64,000 nt of DNA from contig NZ_CP177239.1 of assembly GCF_046773475.1 (NCBI RefSeq), forward strand, positions 2,976,001 to 3,040,000. Reading direction: 5' to 3'. Of the stretch, positions 1 through 8,991 are shown in pieces. The notes under the pieces were generated by a model. The model did not search any database and had not been told where the DNA came from. It worked only from the letters and a program-made list of their open reading frames with translations. The stretch is from Nitratireductor aquimarinus (lineage in GTDB: Bacteria > Pseudomonadota > Alphaproteobacteria > Rhizobiales > Rhizobiaceae). The translations under genes were made by a program, and so were the position numbers. How positions within the stretch are numbered: position 1 is the stretch's first letter; the number at the start of each line of letters is the position of its first letter.

Positions 1-658
1 TCCCCGCGTCGACACCTATTATGTCGACATGGACGATTGCGGGCCGATGGTCCTCGACGGGCTGATCTACATCAAGAACAAGATCGATCCGACGCTGACC
101 TTCCGCCGTTCCTGCCGCGAGGGCATTTGTGGCTCCTGCGCCATGAACATTGACGGCACCAACACGCTGGCCTGCACCAAGGGCATGGATGAGGTTGCTC
201 AGGACGCGGTCAAGATCTACCCGCTGCCGCACATGCCGGTGGTCAAGGATCTGGTGCCGGATCTCAGCGTGCCCTACGCGCAGCTCTCCTCCATCGAGCC
301 GTGGCTGCAGACGGTCACGCCCGAGCCCGCGACCGAGTGGAAGCAGAGCCATGAGGACCGTACCAAGCTCGACGGGCTTTACGAGTGCATCCTGTGCTTC
401 TGCTGCCAGACCTCGTGCCCGAGCTACTGGTGGAATGGCGAGCGCTATCTCGGCCCTGCCGTGCTGCTTCAGGCCTATCGCTGGCTGATCGATTCGCGCG
501 ACGAGAAGACGGGCGAGCGCCTCGACAATCTGGAAGATCCCTTCCGGCTCTATCGTTGCCACACGATCATGAACTGTACGCAGGCCTGCCCGAAGGGCCT
601 GAACCCGGCCAAGGCCATCGCCAACATCAAGAAGATGATGGTGGAGCGCCGCGTCTAG
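1..658 (+). CDS. sdhB: Succinate dehydrogenase iron-sulfur subunit (5' end outside the window)
   Basis: Iron-sulfur subunit of respiratory complex II, passing electrons from the flavoprotein SdhA to ubiquinone at the inner membrane. The frame is open from the first bases, so about 40 N-terminal residues lie upstream. All three cluster motifs are visible: the plant-ferredoxin 2Fe-2S motif CREGICGSC, the 4Fe-4S motif CILCFCCQTSCP, and the 3Fe-4S motif CHTIMNCTQACPKG near the C-terminus. The protein ends in MMVERRV and TAG (656-658). A palindromic repeat begins one base after the stop. An SDHAF4-like assembly-factor gene lies elsewhere in the window, at 32923-33129. Confidence 0.96.
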   Translation, partial: PRVDTYYVDMDDCGPMVLDGLIYIKNKIDPTLTFRRSCREGICGSCAMNIDGTNTLACTKGMDEVAQDAVKIYPLPHMPVVKDLVPDLSVPYAQLSSIEPWLQTVTPEPATEWKQSHEDRTKLDGLYECILCFCCQTSCPSYWWNGERYLGPAVLLQAYRWLIDSRDEKTGERLDNLEDPFRLYRCHTIMNCTQACPKGLNPAKAIANIKKMMVERRV

Positions 659-659
659 C

Positions 660-704
660 GCAATTCCAGGAAAAGCGGGAACCGGTTTTCCGTCCGGAAT
701 TGCG
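660..704 (+). repeat. Palindromic repeat (family A) directly after the sdhB stop
   Basis: A 45-bp imperfect palindrome with outer arms GCAATTCC and GGAATTGC and an inner GGAAAA/TTTTCC pairing around ACCGG. The same element recurs in the same orientation relative to its gene after purH (22596-22639) and yggS (37377-37420). In each case one base separates it from the stop codon. It may act as a 3'-end hairpin, but it lacks a clean T-run. Confidence 0.85.
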
Positions 705-864
705 AAGACAAACAGAGAGAGCGGAGCGGCGTTTCCATGAAACGGTGTTCCGCGTCCAACCGGGGTGCCTTTGCCCGTATGGGTGAAAGGCTTTCAGATC
801 AGATTGACGGGCTGGCTTTTGCCGGCCCGTTTTCGTTTCCGCTTCTCGGAATCCCGGCCCCCTG

Positions 865-2178
865 TCAGGCCGCGCTCGGCCAGCGTGGGTGCAGGTCGTC
901 GATCACATAGGCATGACGGTGCTTCCCGCCTGTCCTGTGTTCGCGCAGATGCGGGTGATCCGGCGCAAGTTCCGGATGCTCATGCGGAATGTCCGCTGCC
1001 TCCTCTGCCGGCCAGAATTTTACGGCAAGCACGATGGCGACTGCCGCGATCGCGGCCATCACCAGGAAGGTGGCTTCAAGGCCGATGCGCGCGCCAAGCT
1101 GCCCCGCCAGCGGATATGAGACAAGCCAGCAGGCATGCGACAGCGCGAACTGTGCGGCAAAGATCGCCGGACGGTCTTCCGGCTGCGCCGAGCGTCGTAA
1201 CAGCCGGCCTGAGGGCGTTTGCGCGGCGCTGTAGCCGATGCCGATCACCAGCCAGAGCGGCAGCAGGGCCGCATAGCTGTTCACCGCCGCTCCAAGTGCG
1301 GTGCCGACGGTCAGGATAACCGCCCCCGCGATCATCACGGGCCGGTCTGCAACCCGGTCCAGCAATTGCGGCAGCACCAGCGCGGCCACCATTGAGCCGC
1401 TGCCAAAGGCTGCGAAAGCCCAGGCGACTTCCACCTCGCTCAGGCCGAACCGCGCCTGCACGATAACCACCGTGTTCACGATCACCATCGCGCCCGCCGA
1501 CGCTACGGCAAGACTGATCGCCAGCAGGCCGCGCAGTCTGGGTGTGGCGAGATAGATCCGCATCCCCCGTGTCGTGCGTTCGGCAAAGCTGCGGCGCGTT
1601 TTGGCCGTGGCTGCGGGCAGTGTGATGCTGAGAATCAAAACCGCCGAAACCAGAAAGCCGGCCACCGTCCCTGCAAACAGATAATGGAAGCTGATCACGG
1701 TCAGGAGTGCGGCTGCGAGCATCGGCGAGATCAGGTTTTCCAGATCATAGGCCAGCCGCGAAAGCGAAAGGGCGCGGGTGTATTCCTCCTCGTCCGGCAG
1801 AATGTCGGGAATGACCGCCTGAAAGGTCGGCGTGAAACTTGCCGAGGCCACCTGCAACAGGAAGATCAGAACATAGATCTGCCAGACCTCGGTGATGAAG
1901 GGCAGCGAGAGCGCCACCGCCGCGCGAAACACATCCAGCGACACGAGCAGCGCGCGCCGGGGCAGATTGTCCGACAGCGCCTGCGCCACCGGCGCAACGC
2001 CCACATAGGCAATCATCTTGATGGCCAGCGCCGTTCCCAGCACCGCGCCCGCATCCGCTCCGGCCAGTTCATAGGCAAGCAGTCCCAGTGCCACGGTCAT
2101 CAGCCCGGTTCCCAGAAGGGCGATCACCTGCGCGGTGAAAAGCCGGCTATATGTCTGGTTTCTGAGAATGCCGAGCAT
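865..2178 (-). CDS. MFS transporter with histidine-rich C-terminal tail (putative metal or drug efflux)
   Basis: Twelve-helix-type major facilitator, 437 residues, of the MFS_3-like exporter type (starts MLGILRNQTYSRLFTAQ). The start at 2178 is chosen because an AGGAAG ribosome site precedes it; longer in-frame starts lack one. The last ~45 residues are hydrophilic and hold eight histidines (HEH, DHPH, KHRH and others) with several Asp/Glu, like the metal-binding tails of NreB-type nickel exporters. Metal export is therefore a reasonable inference, but no metal regulator or other metal gene adjoins it, and multidrug efflux cannot be excluded. It is convergent with sdhB and divergent from msrA. 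Confidence 0.8.
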   Translation of the reverse strand: MLGILRNQTYSRLFTAQVIALLGTGLMTVALGLLAYELAGADAGAVLGTALAIKMIAYVGVAPVAQALSDNLPRRALLVSLDVFRAAVALSLPFITEVWQIYVLIFLLQVASASFTPTFQAVIPDILPDEEEYTRALSLSRLAYDLENLISPMLAAALLTVISFHYLFAGTVAGFLVSAVLILSITLPAATAKTRRSFAERTTRGMRIYLATPRLRGLLAISLAVASAGAMVIVNTVVIVQARFGLSEVEVAWAFAAFGSGSMVAALVLPQLLDRVADRPVMIAGAVILTVGTALGAAVNSYAALLPLWLVIGIGYSAAQTPSGRLLRRSAQPEDRPAIFAAQFALSHACWLVSYPLAGQLGARIGLEATFLVMAAIAAVAIVLAVKFWPAEEAADIPHEHPELAPDHPHLREHRTGGKHRHAYVIDDLHPRWPSAA

Positions 2179-2362
2179 CGTCTTCCTGCCTGCGCGTTCG
2201 TCGGGTCGCGATACTGCCTCCCGGCAGCCTGTGTGTCCATGGCGGCATGCCGTTGCGGGAAGGTGGCCCGCCACCGCGTCACCTCACGCAAGCGTGTAGC
2301 GGCTTGATTTGAATTCGTCGCCCGGCGCGGTAGCTCTGTGCGGGAACACAGGAGAGACTTTC

Positions 2363-3004
2363 ATGTTGCGACGTTCCCTTTTGGCTGCTGCCTTTTCCTT
2401 CACCGCCATGGTGGCGGTGTCGCAGCCGGCATCGGCTGAAAAGCAGACGGCCATTTTCGCCGGCGGCTGCTTCTGGTGTGTCGAGGCGGATTTCGACAAG
2501 GTGCCGGGCGTGCTCGACACGGTGTCCGGCTATGCCGGCGGCAGGACCGAGAACCCCACCTACCGCAATTACGCTTCGGGCGGGCACCGTGAAGTGGTGA
2601 AGATCGATTTTGACGATGCGAAGGTCAGCTATGACCGGTTGCTGGAAATTTTCTTCCGCTCGGTCGATCCCACCGATGCCGGCGGCCAGTTCTGTGACCG
2701 GGGCGAAAGCTATTCCACCGCTGTCTATGCGCTGAACGACAAACAGAAGGCCGCTGCCGAAAAGGCAAAGGAAGAGGCCAATGCGGCGCTTGGCGGCGCG
2801 GTCGTCACGCCGGTTCTTGGCGCGGCCACTTTCTGGCCGGCGGAAGACTATCACCAGAACTACTATCAGAGCGACGAGCGCATTCTCTCCCGCTTCGGAC
2901 TGGTGAATAAGAAGGATGCCTATAAGGGGTATCGCAAGGGCTGTGGCCGCGATGCGCGCGTTGAGCAGGTCTGGGGCGACGCCGCCTTCACCGGCATAAA
3001 GTAA
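2363..3004 (+). CDS. msrA: Peptide methionine-(S)-S-oxide reductase, exported form
   Basis: Reduces methionine-S-sulfoxide in oxidised proteins. The 213-residue product starts at the ATG after a clear AGGAGA site; upstream in-frame ATGs lack one. The N-terminus MLRRSLLAAAFSF, with an Ala-rich stretch ending ASA at about residue 25, is a typical Sec signal, so the enzyme probably acts in the periplasm. The catalytic motif GCFWC places the nucleophile at about Cys36. The C-terminal half has the family's DQYRSA-equivalent region (FCDRGESYSTAVY) and YHQNYYQ. It is a stand-alone MsrA without an MsrB domain or neighbour. Confidence 0.93.
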   Translation: MLRRSLLAAAFSFTAMVAVSQPASAEKQTAIFAGGCFWCVEADFDKVPGVLDTVSGYAGGRTENPTYRNYASGGHREVVKIDFDDAKVSYDRLLEIFFRSVDPTDAGGQFCDRGESYSTAVYALNDKQKAAAEKAKEEANAALGGAVVTPVLGAATFWPAEDYHQNYYQSDERILSRFGLVNKKDAYKGYRKGCGRDARVEQVWGDAAFTGIK

Positions 3005-3065
3005 TTCTCATCCGGCAGGGCGGGCGGGTTGTTCCCCGCCCGTCGTCCAAGCTTGGATCAGAGCC

Positions 3066-4196
3066 TTATCCCGCAGCGTCGTTCCGCGCGGCGTCGATGC
3101 GTTCAAAGGCAATCTCCGCCGCAACGTCATTGGTTGGCCGCTTCTGCGCTTCCGCGCGCTCGAAGATGTCGGTCAGCGTTTCGGGGATCTTCGCCACTTT
3201 CGCCATGGTCGCCTCGCGGTCATAGCCGCCGGGTGCGAGTTCCGCCGCCACATTGATCAGCCCGCCGGCATTGATCACATAGTCGGGCGCATAGAGTACG
3301 CCGCGCTCCATAAGAAGCCGGGCGTCTTCATGGTTCACGAGCGGGTTGTTGGCCGCGCCCGCAACGATCTTCGCCCCAAGCAGGGGGATCGTTTCTGCCG
3401 AAAGCACGCCGCCCAGCGCGCAAGGGGCGAACACATCCGCCTCCACCTGCAGGATCGCATTGAGCGCGACAGGCTCTGCGCCGAACGCCTCTTTCGCCTG
3501 TTCCATGCGGGCTGTGTCGATGTCGGTCACAGAAAGCCGCGCGCCTTCCGCATGCAGTTTCTCGCACAGCGTCCAGCCGACCGAGCCCAGTCCCTGAACG
3601 GCCACATGCACGCCCTCAAGTGTGTCGACGCCGCGATGCTTCAGCGCCGCTTTCACGCCCAGGAAAACGCCATGCGCCGTCACGGGCGAGGGGTTGCCGC
3701 TGCCGCCCACCGTGGTGCCCGTCACATTGGGGGTGCGGGCGCGCAGGAAGTCCGCATCGGCGACCGTGAAGCCCACATCCTCGCCGGTGAAGAACTGGCC
3801 TTCCAGTGCGGCCAGCATCTCGGCATAGGCTTCCAGAAGAGCCGGCGTCTTGTCGGTCTTGGAATTGGCAATGATCAGCGCCTTGCCGCCGCCGAACGCC
3901 ATGCCCGCCACGGCTGATTTGAAGGTCATGCCGCGCGAGAGGCGTAAAACGTCCGTGAGGGCGGCCTCGAAGGTTTCGTGCGGCCACACGCGCGTGCCGC
4001 CCAGCCCGGGGCCAAGCACCGTGTTGTGGATCGCCACGATGGCGTTCAGGCCGCGTTCCTCATCGCGGCCGTGCCAGACGCCCTCGTGATTGTCGAACGC
4101 GTCCAGCTTCGCGGCCTTAGCCGTGATGTCGGTGATTGTGAGTGTCGATTTCTGCGCCGCGGTTTTCAGGGTCCGCGGTGTGTGGGTCTGCAGCAT
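3066..4196 (-). CDS. Glu/Leu/Phe/Val dehydrogenase family protein (leucine/valine dehydrogenase-like)
   Basis: NAD(P)-dependent oxidative deamination of an amino acid to the 2-oxo acid, 376 residues. The start at 4196 has a strong GGGAGGAA ribosome site. The N-terminal substrate domain carries GPGLGGTRVW and the lysine pair of the family in RGMTFKSAVAGMAFGGGKAL (Lys93 and Lys105, spaced 12 apart as in leucine dehydrogenase). The C-terminal Rossmann domain shows GLGSVGWTL. Length and motifs fit the branched-chain/phenylalanine group better than the roughly 450-residue glutamate dehydrogenases. The exact substrate cannot be read from sequence. Probably monocistronic. Confidence 0.88.
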   Translation of the reverse strand: MLQTHTPRTLKTAAQKSTLTITDITAKAAKLDAFDNHEGVWHGRDEERGLNAIVAIHNTVLGPGLGGTRVWPHETFEAALTDVLRLSRGMTFKSAVAGMAFGGGKALIIANSKTDKTPALLEAYAEMLAALEGQFFTGEDVGFTVADADFLRARTPNVTGTTVGGSGNPSPVTAHGVFLGVKAALKHRGVDTLEGVHVAVQGLGSVGWTLCEKLHAEGARLSVTDIDTARMEQAKEAFGAEPVALNAILQVEADVFAPCALGGVLSAETIPLLGAKIVAGAANNPLVNHEDARLLMERGVLYAPDYVINAGGLINVAAELAPGGYDREATMAKVAKIPETLTDIFERAEAQKRPTNDVAAEIAFERIDAARNDAAG

Positions 4197-4324
4197 GCCA
4201 TTCCTCCCGAACGACTTGTTCCGTAAGGAAAGTCTAGCTGCATCACCCGGTTTTTGGTTGCGAAGTGTGTCCATCGAACGACCTTCCGTTGCGTCGGCCG
4301 ACGGTTTTCATCGCGAAAGTGTCG

Positions 4325-4768
4325 TCAGCCGTATTTGGCGTCCAGCGTGATCTCGATGGCGCCAAGCGCCTTGGAGACGGGGCAGGAGGCCTTTGCCTTC
4401 TTGGCGATCTCGATGAATTTCGCTTCATCGAGGCCGGGCACGCTGCCCACCAGTGTCAGCGCGCTTTTGGTGATCTCGAAGCCGCCGCCCTCGGCCGGCT
4501 GCAGCGAGACATCGGCGCGCACGTCCAGCTTGACGGCCGGCGTGTCGTTGCCGGCCAGCATGTGCGAGAGCTGCATGGCGAAACAGCCTGCATGCGCGCC
4601 CGCGATGAGTTCTTCCGGATTGGTGCCGGTCTTGCCGCTTTCGTCCTCGAAGCGGGCCTTGAAGCCGAGGGGGAGGCCCGAAAGCGCACCGCTTTGCGTG
4701 TCGAGGCTGCCTGAGCCCTCAACCAGCGATCCCTTCCAGGTGACGTTCGCATGCCGTTTCATAGCCAT
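4325..4768 (-). CDS. osmC: OsmC family peroxiredoxin
   Basis: Thiol-dependent peroxidase that detoxifies organic hydroperoxides in the cytoplasm, 147 residues (normal length). The two conserved cysteines are visible: Cys62 in GAHAGCFAMQLSH and Cys129 in AKASCPVSKAL. The ATG at 4768 is preceded by GAGGAGA; a second in-frame ATG lies two codons on. The full-length N-terminal beta region and the HAGCF motif match the OsmC subgroup rather than Ohr. Same strand as the amino-acid dehydrogenase downstream, with 128 bp between them. Confidence 0.9.
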   Translation of the reverse strand: MAMKRHANVTWKGSLVEGSGSLDTQSGALSGLPLGFKARFEDESGKTGTNPEELIAGAHAGCFAMQLSHMLAGNDTPAVKLDVRADVSLQPAEGGGFEITKSALTLVGSVPGLDEAKFIEIAKKAKASCPVSKALGAIEITLDAKYG

Positions 4769-4818
4769 GGTCTTCTCCTCGTTGAAATAGTGCGTTGAGA
4801 CGGAAAGGCCAGATCGCC

Positions 4819-6063
4819 CTAGATTGCCTCTCCGCGCAGCAGTCTCGGCGTGCCGGGGGCGATGCCCGAGGCCTGCTGGATGAAGTAACGCTTCATGGAG
4901 GGCATTCGTTCAACCAGCCCGAGGCCGAAATCGCGCAGCGCCCGCACCGGGGCGATGTCGTTGGAGAACAGCCGGTTCAGAACGTCGGTCGTCACGCCCA
5001 TCTGCACCGTGTCGAAGCGCCGCCAGCGCTCGTAGCGCTGCAGCACGTCGAGCGCGCCGATATCCTCGCCCAGCCGCTCGGCCTCGACGATCACCTCGGC
5101 CAGCGCCGCCGCGTCCTTGAAGCCCAGATTGAGCCCCTGTCCGGCGATGGGGTGGATGCCATGCGCCGCATCGCCCGCCAGCGCAAAGCGCGGCTTCACG
5201 AAGTCGCGCGCCAGCGTCAGTCCCAGCGGCCATGCCCGGCGCGGACCCTCGACGCGGATCTCGCCGAGCTTCAGGCCGAAGCGCAGCTCCAGCTCCTGCT
5301 CGAACACCAGGTCGTCCTCATTGACCAGCCGCTCCGCATCCTCGGTGCGTTCGGTCCACACGATGCACGAGCGGTTGCCTTTCAGCGGCAGGGTGGCGAA
5401 GGGGCCGGCCGGCAGGAAATGCTCTTCCGCGCGGCCGTGATGCGGGCGCTCATGCGCCACCACGCACACAATGCCCGACTGGCCATAGCCCCAGTGCACG
5501 GTCTTGATGCCCGCCATGTCGCGCAGCCGCGAGCGCACGCCATCGGCGGCGATCAGCAGGCGTGCCCGGCAGGTGGAGCCGTCGGCAAGGCTGGCCTCCA
5601 CATGGCCGCCCATATCGGTGAAACCTTCCACCGCCACGCCCTCGATGATCTCGATGCCGCATTCGGCGGCGCGGGCGCGCAGCGCCCCGTTGGTGTGCCG
5701 GTTCATCACCATATGCGCGAAGGGCTCGCCCGCTTCGGCTTCGCCGCCAAAGGTCAGGAGCACGGGGCGCACCGGGTCGGCGGTGCGCGAATCGGTAATT
5801 TCCATCTCCGTGATGGGCTGCGCTTCCGGCTCGATCTCGTCCCAGCAGTCGAGACGCTTCAGCATCCGGCAGGCCGCTGCGGCGATGGCCGATGCGCGTC
5901 CGTCGCGCTGCCACACGCCTTCGGGCGCGGCATCCACCAGCGCCACTTTCAGGTTCGGCTGCGCGCGGCAGATCGAGACGGCGGTCGCCAGGCCCACATA
6001 GCCCGCCCCGGCAATCAGGATGTCCAGCTCCCGCGTGGAAGTCTGTTTCGTGCTCTTGGCCAT
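4819..6063 (-). CDS. UbiH/UbiF-family FAD-dependent ubiquinone-biosynthesis hydroxylase
   Basis: Aromatic-ring hydroxylase of the UbiH/UbiF/VisC family, 414 residues, expected to hydroxylate a polyprenylated ubiquinone precursor. The dinucleotide-binding motif DILIAGAGYVGLATA begins near residue 14, and the FAD/ribityl motif GDAAHGIHPIAGQGLNLGF lies in the C-terminal third. The start at 6063 follows GAGGTAA; a longer frame reaches into the tesB promoter region and is not supported. Which ring position is modified cannot be told. It is divergent from tesB across 131 bp. Confidence 0.87.
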   Translation of the reverse strand: MAKSTKQTSTRELDILIAGAGYVGLATAVSICRAQPNLKVALVDAAPEGVWQRDGRASAIAAAACRMLKRLDCWDEIEPEAQPITEMEITDSRTADPVRPVLLTFGGEAEAGEPFAHMVMNRHTNGALRARAAECGIEIIEGVAVEGFTDMGGHVEASLADGSTCRARLLIAADGVRSRLRDMAGIKTVHWGYGQSGIVCVVAHERPHHGRAEEHFLPAGPFATLPLKGNRSCIVWTERTEDAERLVNEDDLVFEQELELRFGLKLGEIRVEGPRRAWPLGLTLARDFVKPRFALAGDAAHGIHPIAGQGLNLGFKDAAALAEVIVEAERLGEDIGALDVLQRYERWRRFDTVQMGVTTDVLNRLFSNDIAPVRALRDFGLGLVERMPSMKRYFIQQASGIAPGTPRLLRGEAI

Positions 6064-6194
6064 GCCGTTACCTCGTTCGTCACCGGTTCTGTGCCCGTAT
6101 TCGCCGGGCGTGTCACTGCTTGGCTTGACTTGACCCCCGCCTTCGTCTTGGAAACCGTCAGCCATCGTTTCAAGCTGCCGGAGGGGATCCGTTA

Positions 6195-7061
6195 ATGTCG
6201 TCGGCCATGCAAGACCTACTCGCCATACTCGATCTTGAGACATTGGAACACAATCTGTTTCGTGGTCGCAGCCCTCAATCGGCCTGGCAACGTGTTTTTG
6301 GCGGTCAGGTCATCGGTCAGGCCCTTGTCGCGGCGCAGCGCACCGTCAATGCCGCCCGCCATGTCCATTCGCTCCACTGCTATTTCATGCGGCCGGGCGA
6401 TCCCGCCGTGCCGATCATCTACGAGGTCGACCGCATCCGCGATGGCGGCAGCTTCACCACGCGCCGCGTCGTCGCCATCCAGCATGGCCATGCGATCTTC
6501 TCGCTTTCGGCCTCCTTCCAGAAGGAAGAGCCCGGCCTCGATCACCAGATCCCCATGCCGCAGGATGTCACCCCGCCGGAAAACCTGCGCACCCAGCGCG
6601 AATTCCTGCAGGAGTTCGGCGACAGCGTGCCGGAAAACATCCGCCGCTACTGGGCGCGCGAGCGTCCCATCGAGGTACGCCCCGTCATCGTCGAGCACTA
6701 CACCAGCCGCGACAAGCTGCCGCCGCGCCAGGATGTCTGGATCCGCACCACCGGTCCTGTGCCGGATGATCGCGCGCTTCAGGCCGCCGTGCTTGCCTAT
6801 CTCTCCGACATGACCCTGCTCGATACCTCCACCTTCGCCCATGGGCGAAACGGTTTCGATCCCGATATCCAGATGGCAAGTCTCGACCATGCCATGTGGT
6901 TCCATCGCCCGCACAGGCTCGACGACTGGCTGCTCTACACGCAGGACAGCCCGTCCGCGCAGGGCGCGCGCGGCTTCTCGCGCGGCAGCCTGTATGCGCT
7001 CGATGGCACGCTGGTCGCTTCCGTGGCCCAGGAAGGTCTGGTGCGCCTGCGCACAAAATAG
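6195..7061 (+). CDS. tesB: Acyl-CoA thioesterase II
   Basis: Hydrolyses medium- and long-chain acyl-CoA to free fatty acid and CoA. The 288-residue protein is a normal-length double hot-dog TesB. Recognisable segments are GGQVIGQALVAA near the N-terminus, HSLHCYFMRPGDP, LAYLSDMTLLDT, DHAMWFHRPHRLDDW and the C-terminal YALDGTLVASVAQEGLVR. The ATG at 6195 is preceded by GGAGGGGAT; a second Met four codons later is possible. A strong intrinsic terminator follows at 7104-7141, so it is probably transcribed alone. Confidence 0.94.
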   Translation: MSSAMQDLLAILDLETLEHNLFRGRSPQSAWQRVFGGQVIGQALVAAQRTVNAARHVHSLHCYFMRPGDPAVPIIYEVDRIRDGGSFTTRRVVAIQHGHAIFSLSASFQKEEPGLDHQIPMPQDVTPPENLRTQREFLQEFGDSVPENIRRYWARERPIEVRPVIVEHYTSRDKLPPRQDVWIRTTGPVPDDRALQAAVLAYLSDMTLLDTSTFAHGRNGFDPDIQMASLDHAMWFHRPHRLDDWLLYTQDSPSAQGARGFSRGSLYALDGTLVASVAQEGLVRLRTK

Positions 7062-7103
7062 GCAAATCGTATATTCTGCCTAATTTCTGTTCATTTATGA
7101 TTT

Positions 7104-7141
7104 GCCGGCGTTGAGCTTTCTCAGCGCCGGTTTTCTTTTTT
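7104..7141 (+). terminator. Rho-independent terminator of tesB
   Basis: Stem CCGGCGTTGAG / CTCAGCGCCGG (11 pairs, one G-T) with a 4-base loop, followed by a T-rich run. It separates tesB from the nitrogen-regulated glnK promoter. Confidence 0.85.
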
Positions 7142-7180
7142 CATAACTTTTTCAATGCCTTGAGTGACGCGCAGTCAAAC

Positions 7181-7195
7181 TGGCACGGCATTTGT
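7181..7195 (+). promoter_or_regulatory. Sigma-54 (RpoN) promoter of glnK-amtB
   Basis: TGGCACGGCATTTGT matches the consensus TGGCACG-N4-TTGC at all positions but the last. It lies about 86 bp before the glnK ATG. Sigma-54/NtrC control of glnK-amtB is well established in proteobacteria. No convincing NtrC-binding palindrome was found upstream by eye. Confidence 0.85.
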
Positions 7196-7280
7196 TTCTC
7201 CTTTGCTGACGCGGCCCGCATGGCGGTTCGCGCGATGCAGGCAACCCGCGGGAACCCCGCAACAGCAAAGGTGAACTGCC

Positions 7281-7619
7281 ATGAAAATCGTGATGGCAAT
7301 CGTCAAGCCCTTCAAGCTGGAGGCGGTGCGCGAAGCGCTCACCGGCCTCGGCATTCAGGGCCTCACCGTGACAGAGGTGAAGGGCTACGGACGACAGAAA
7401 GGACACACGGAGATCTATCGCGGCGCAGAATACGCCGTGACGTTCCTGCCCAAGATCAAGGTCGAGGTGGCCGTCGATTCCGACCTGGTCGACCGGGCGG
7501 TCGAGGCCATCGCCGAGGCCGCGCGCACGGGCCAGATCGGCGACGGCAAGATTTTCGTCCACGCGCTCGATCGCGCGGTGCGCATCCGCACCGGCGAAAC
7601 CGGTATCGAAGCGCTTTAG
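7281..7619 (+). CDS. glnK: Nitrogen regulatory protein P-II (GlnK type)
   Basis: Trimeric PII signal protein that senses 2-oxoglutarate/ATP/ADP and, when not uridylylated, plugs the AmtB ammonium channel. It is 112 residues, the standard length. Tyr51, the GlnD uridylylation site, is present in the T-loop (RGAEYAV), and the C-terminal signature GDGKIFV...RIRTGE is intact. Located 25 bp upstream of amtB behind a sigma-54 promoter, which marks it as the GlnK paralogue rather than GlnB of the glnBA operon. GGTGAACTGCC before the ATG provides the ribosome site. Confidence 0.96.
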   Translation: MKIVMAIVKPFKLEAVREALTGLGIQGLTVTEVKGYGRQKGHTEIYRGAEYAVTFLPKIKVEVAVDSDLVDRAVEAIAEAARTGQIGDGKIFVHALDRAVRIRTGETGIEAL

Positions 7620-7644
7620 GCGGCATATTCCGATGGAGAATCAG

Positions 7645-8991
7645 ATGATGTATCGAACACTGAAAAGCGCCGCACGTCCGCTGGCGCCGGGCGGGCTCGC
7701 ACTGGCGGCCATGTTGGCAGCCATGCCCCTGCCGGCGCTGGCGCAGGAAACAGCGCCCGAATTCGCCTCGTCTGCCGAGACGGCCTTCATTTTCAACACG
7801 CTGCTGTTCCTGATGGGCGGCTTTCTGGTCATGTGGATGGCGGCCGGCTTCGCCATGCTCGAGGCCGGCATGGTGCGCACCAAGAACGTGTCCATGCAGC
7901 TCCTCAAGAACATCGCGCTCTATTCCATCGCCGGCCTCATGTACTGGGTGGTGGGTTACAGCCTGATGTATGTGGATGTGTCGGGTTATATCGGCTCCTT
8001 CGCGCCCTACAGCTGGCCGGCCGCTGGCACGGCCAATGAGGGTGATTATTCGGTCGCCTCCGACTGGTTCTTCCAGATGGTTTTCGTCGCCACGGCGGCA
8101 TCCATCGTGTCGGGCACGCTGGCCGAGCGAATCAAGCTGTGGCCGTTCCTGATCTTCGTCGTCGTTCTCACCGGCTTCATCTATCCCATCGCCGGGTCTT
8201 GGAAGTGGGGCGGCGGCTGGCTCGACGCCATGGGCTTTCAGGATTTCGCCGGTTCCACGCTGGTCCACTCGGTTGGCGGCTGGGCAGCCCTTGCCGGCGC
8301 ACTTCTTCTGGGTGCGCGCAATGGCAAATATGCCTCTGATGGCCGTGTCTCGCCGATCCCGGGGTCCAACATGGCGCTCGCCACGCTTGGCACCTTCATT
8401 CTCTGGCTCGGCTGGTTCGGCTTCAACGGCGCATCGCAGCTCGCCATGGGCACCAATGCCGATGCTTCCGATATCAGCCGCATCTTCGCCAACACCAACC
8501 TCGCGGCGGCTGCCGGCGTGGTGGCGGCGCTGCTTCTCACGCAGGTGCTCTACAAGAAGGTCGACATCACCTTCGTGCTGAACGGCGCGCTGGCCGGCCT
8601 CGTGTCCATCACCGCCGAGCCGCTCACGCCCAGCCCGTTCATGGCGATCGTCATCGGCGCTGTCGGCGGCATCATCGTGGTGCTCACCGTGCCGCTGCTC
8701 GACAAGCTGCGCATCGATGATGTGGTCGGCGCCATCCCGGTCCACCTTCTTGCAGGCATCTGGGGCACGCTCGCCGTCCCGCTGACCAACAGTGACGCCA
8801 GCTTCAGCGTGCAGATTGTCGGCATCGTCGCCTATGGCGCGTTCACCTTCGTCGTCTCCTATGTGGTCTGGATGGTGCTCAAGCAGACCATGGGCCTGCG
8901 CGTCAGCGCCGAGGACGAAATGAACGGTCTCGACGTTGCCGAAGTCGGGGTGGAAGCCTATCCCGAGTTCATGCCCATGCATGGCAGATGA
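7645..8991 (+). CDS. amtB: Ammonium transporter
   Basis: Inner-membrane Amt/Rh ammonium channel, second gene of the glnK-amtB operon. After a cleavable-type signal (LALAAMLAAMPLPALAQ) come about 11 hydrophobic helices, with family signatures such as GFAMLEAGMVRTKN, the twin-His segment STLVHSVGGWAALAGALLLG and LGWFGFNG. The ATG at 7645 is preferred because GGAG lies six bases upstream; the ATG at 7633 (four residues longer) is an alternative. The TGA stop is shared with the start of a palindromic repeat, TGAGCATCGGACC. Confidence 0.95.
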   Translation: MMYRTLKSAARPLAPGGLALAAMLAAMPLPALAQETAPEFASSAETAFIFNTLLFLMGGFLVMWMAAGFAMLEAGMVRTKNVSMQLLKNIALYSIAGLMYWVVGYSLMYVDVSGYIGSFAPYSWPAAGTANEGDYSVASDWFFQMVFVATAASIVSGTLAERIKLWPFLIFVVVLTGFIYPIAGSWKWGGGWLDAMGFQDFAGSTLVHSVGGWAALAGALLLGARNGKYASDGRVSPIPGSNMALATLGTFILWLGWFGFNGASQLAMGTNADASDISRIFANTNLAAAAGVVAALLLTQVLYKKVDITFVLNGALAGLVSITAEPLTPSPFMAIVIGAVGGIIVVLTVPLLDKLRIDDVVGAIPVHLLAGIWGTLAVPLTNSDASFSVQIVGIVAYGAFTFVVSYVVWMVLKQTMGLRVSAEDEMNGLDVAEVGVEAYPEFMPMHGR

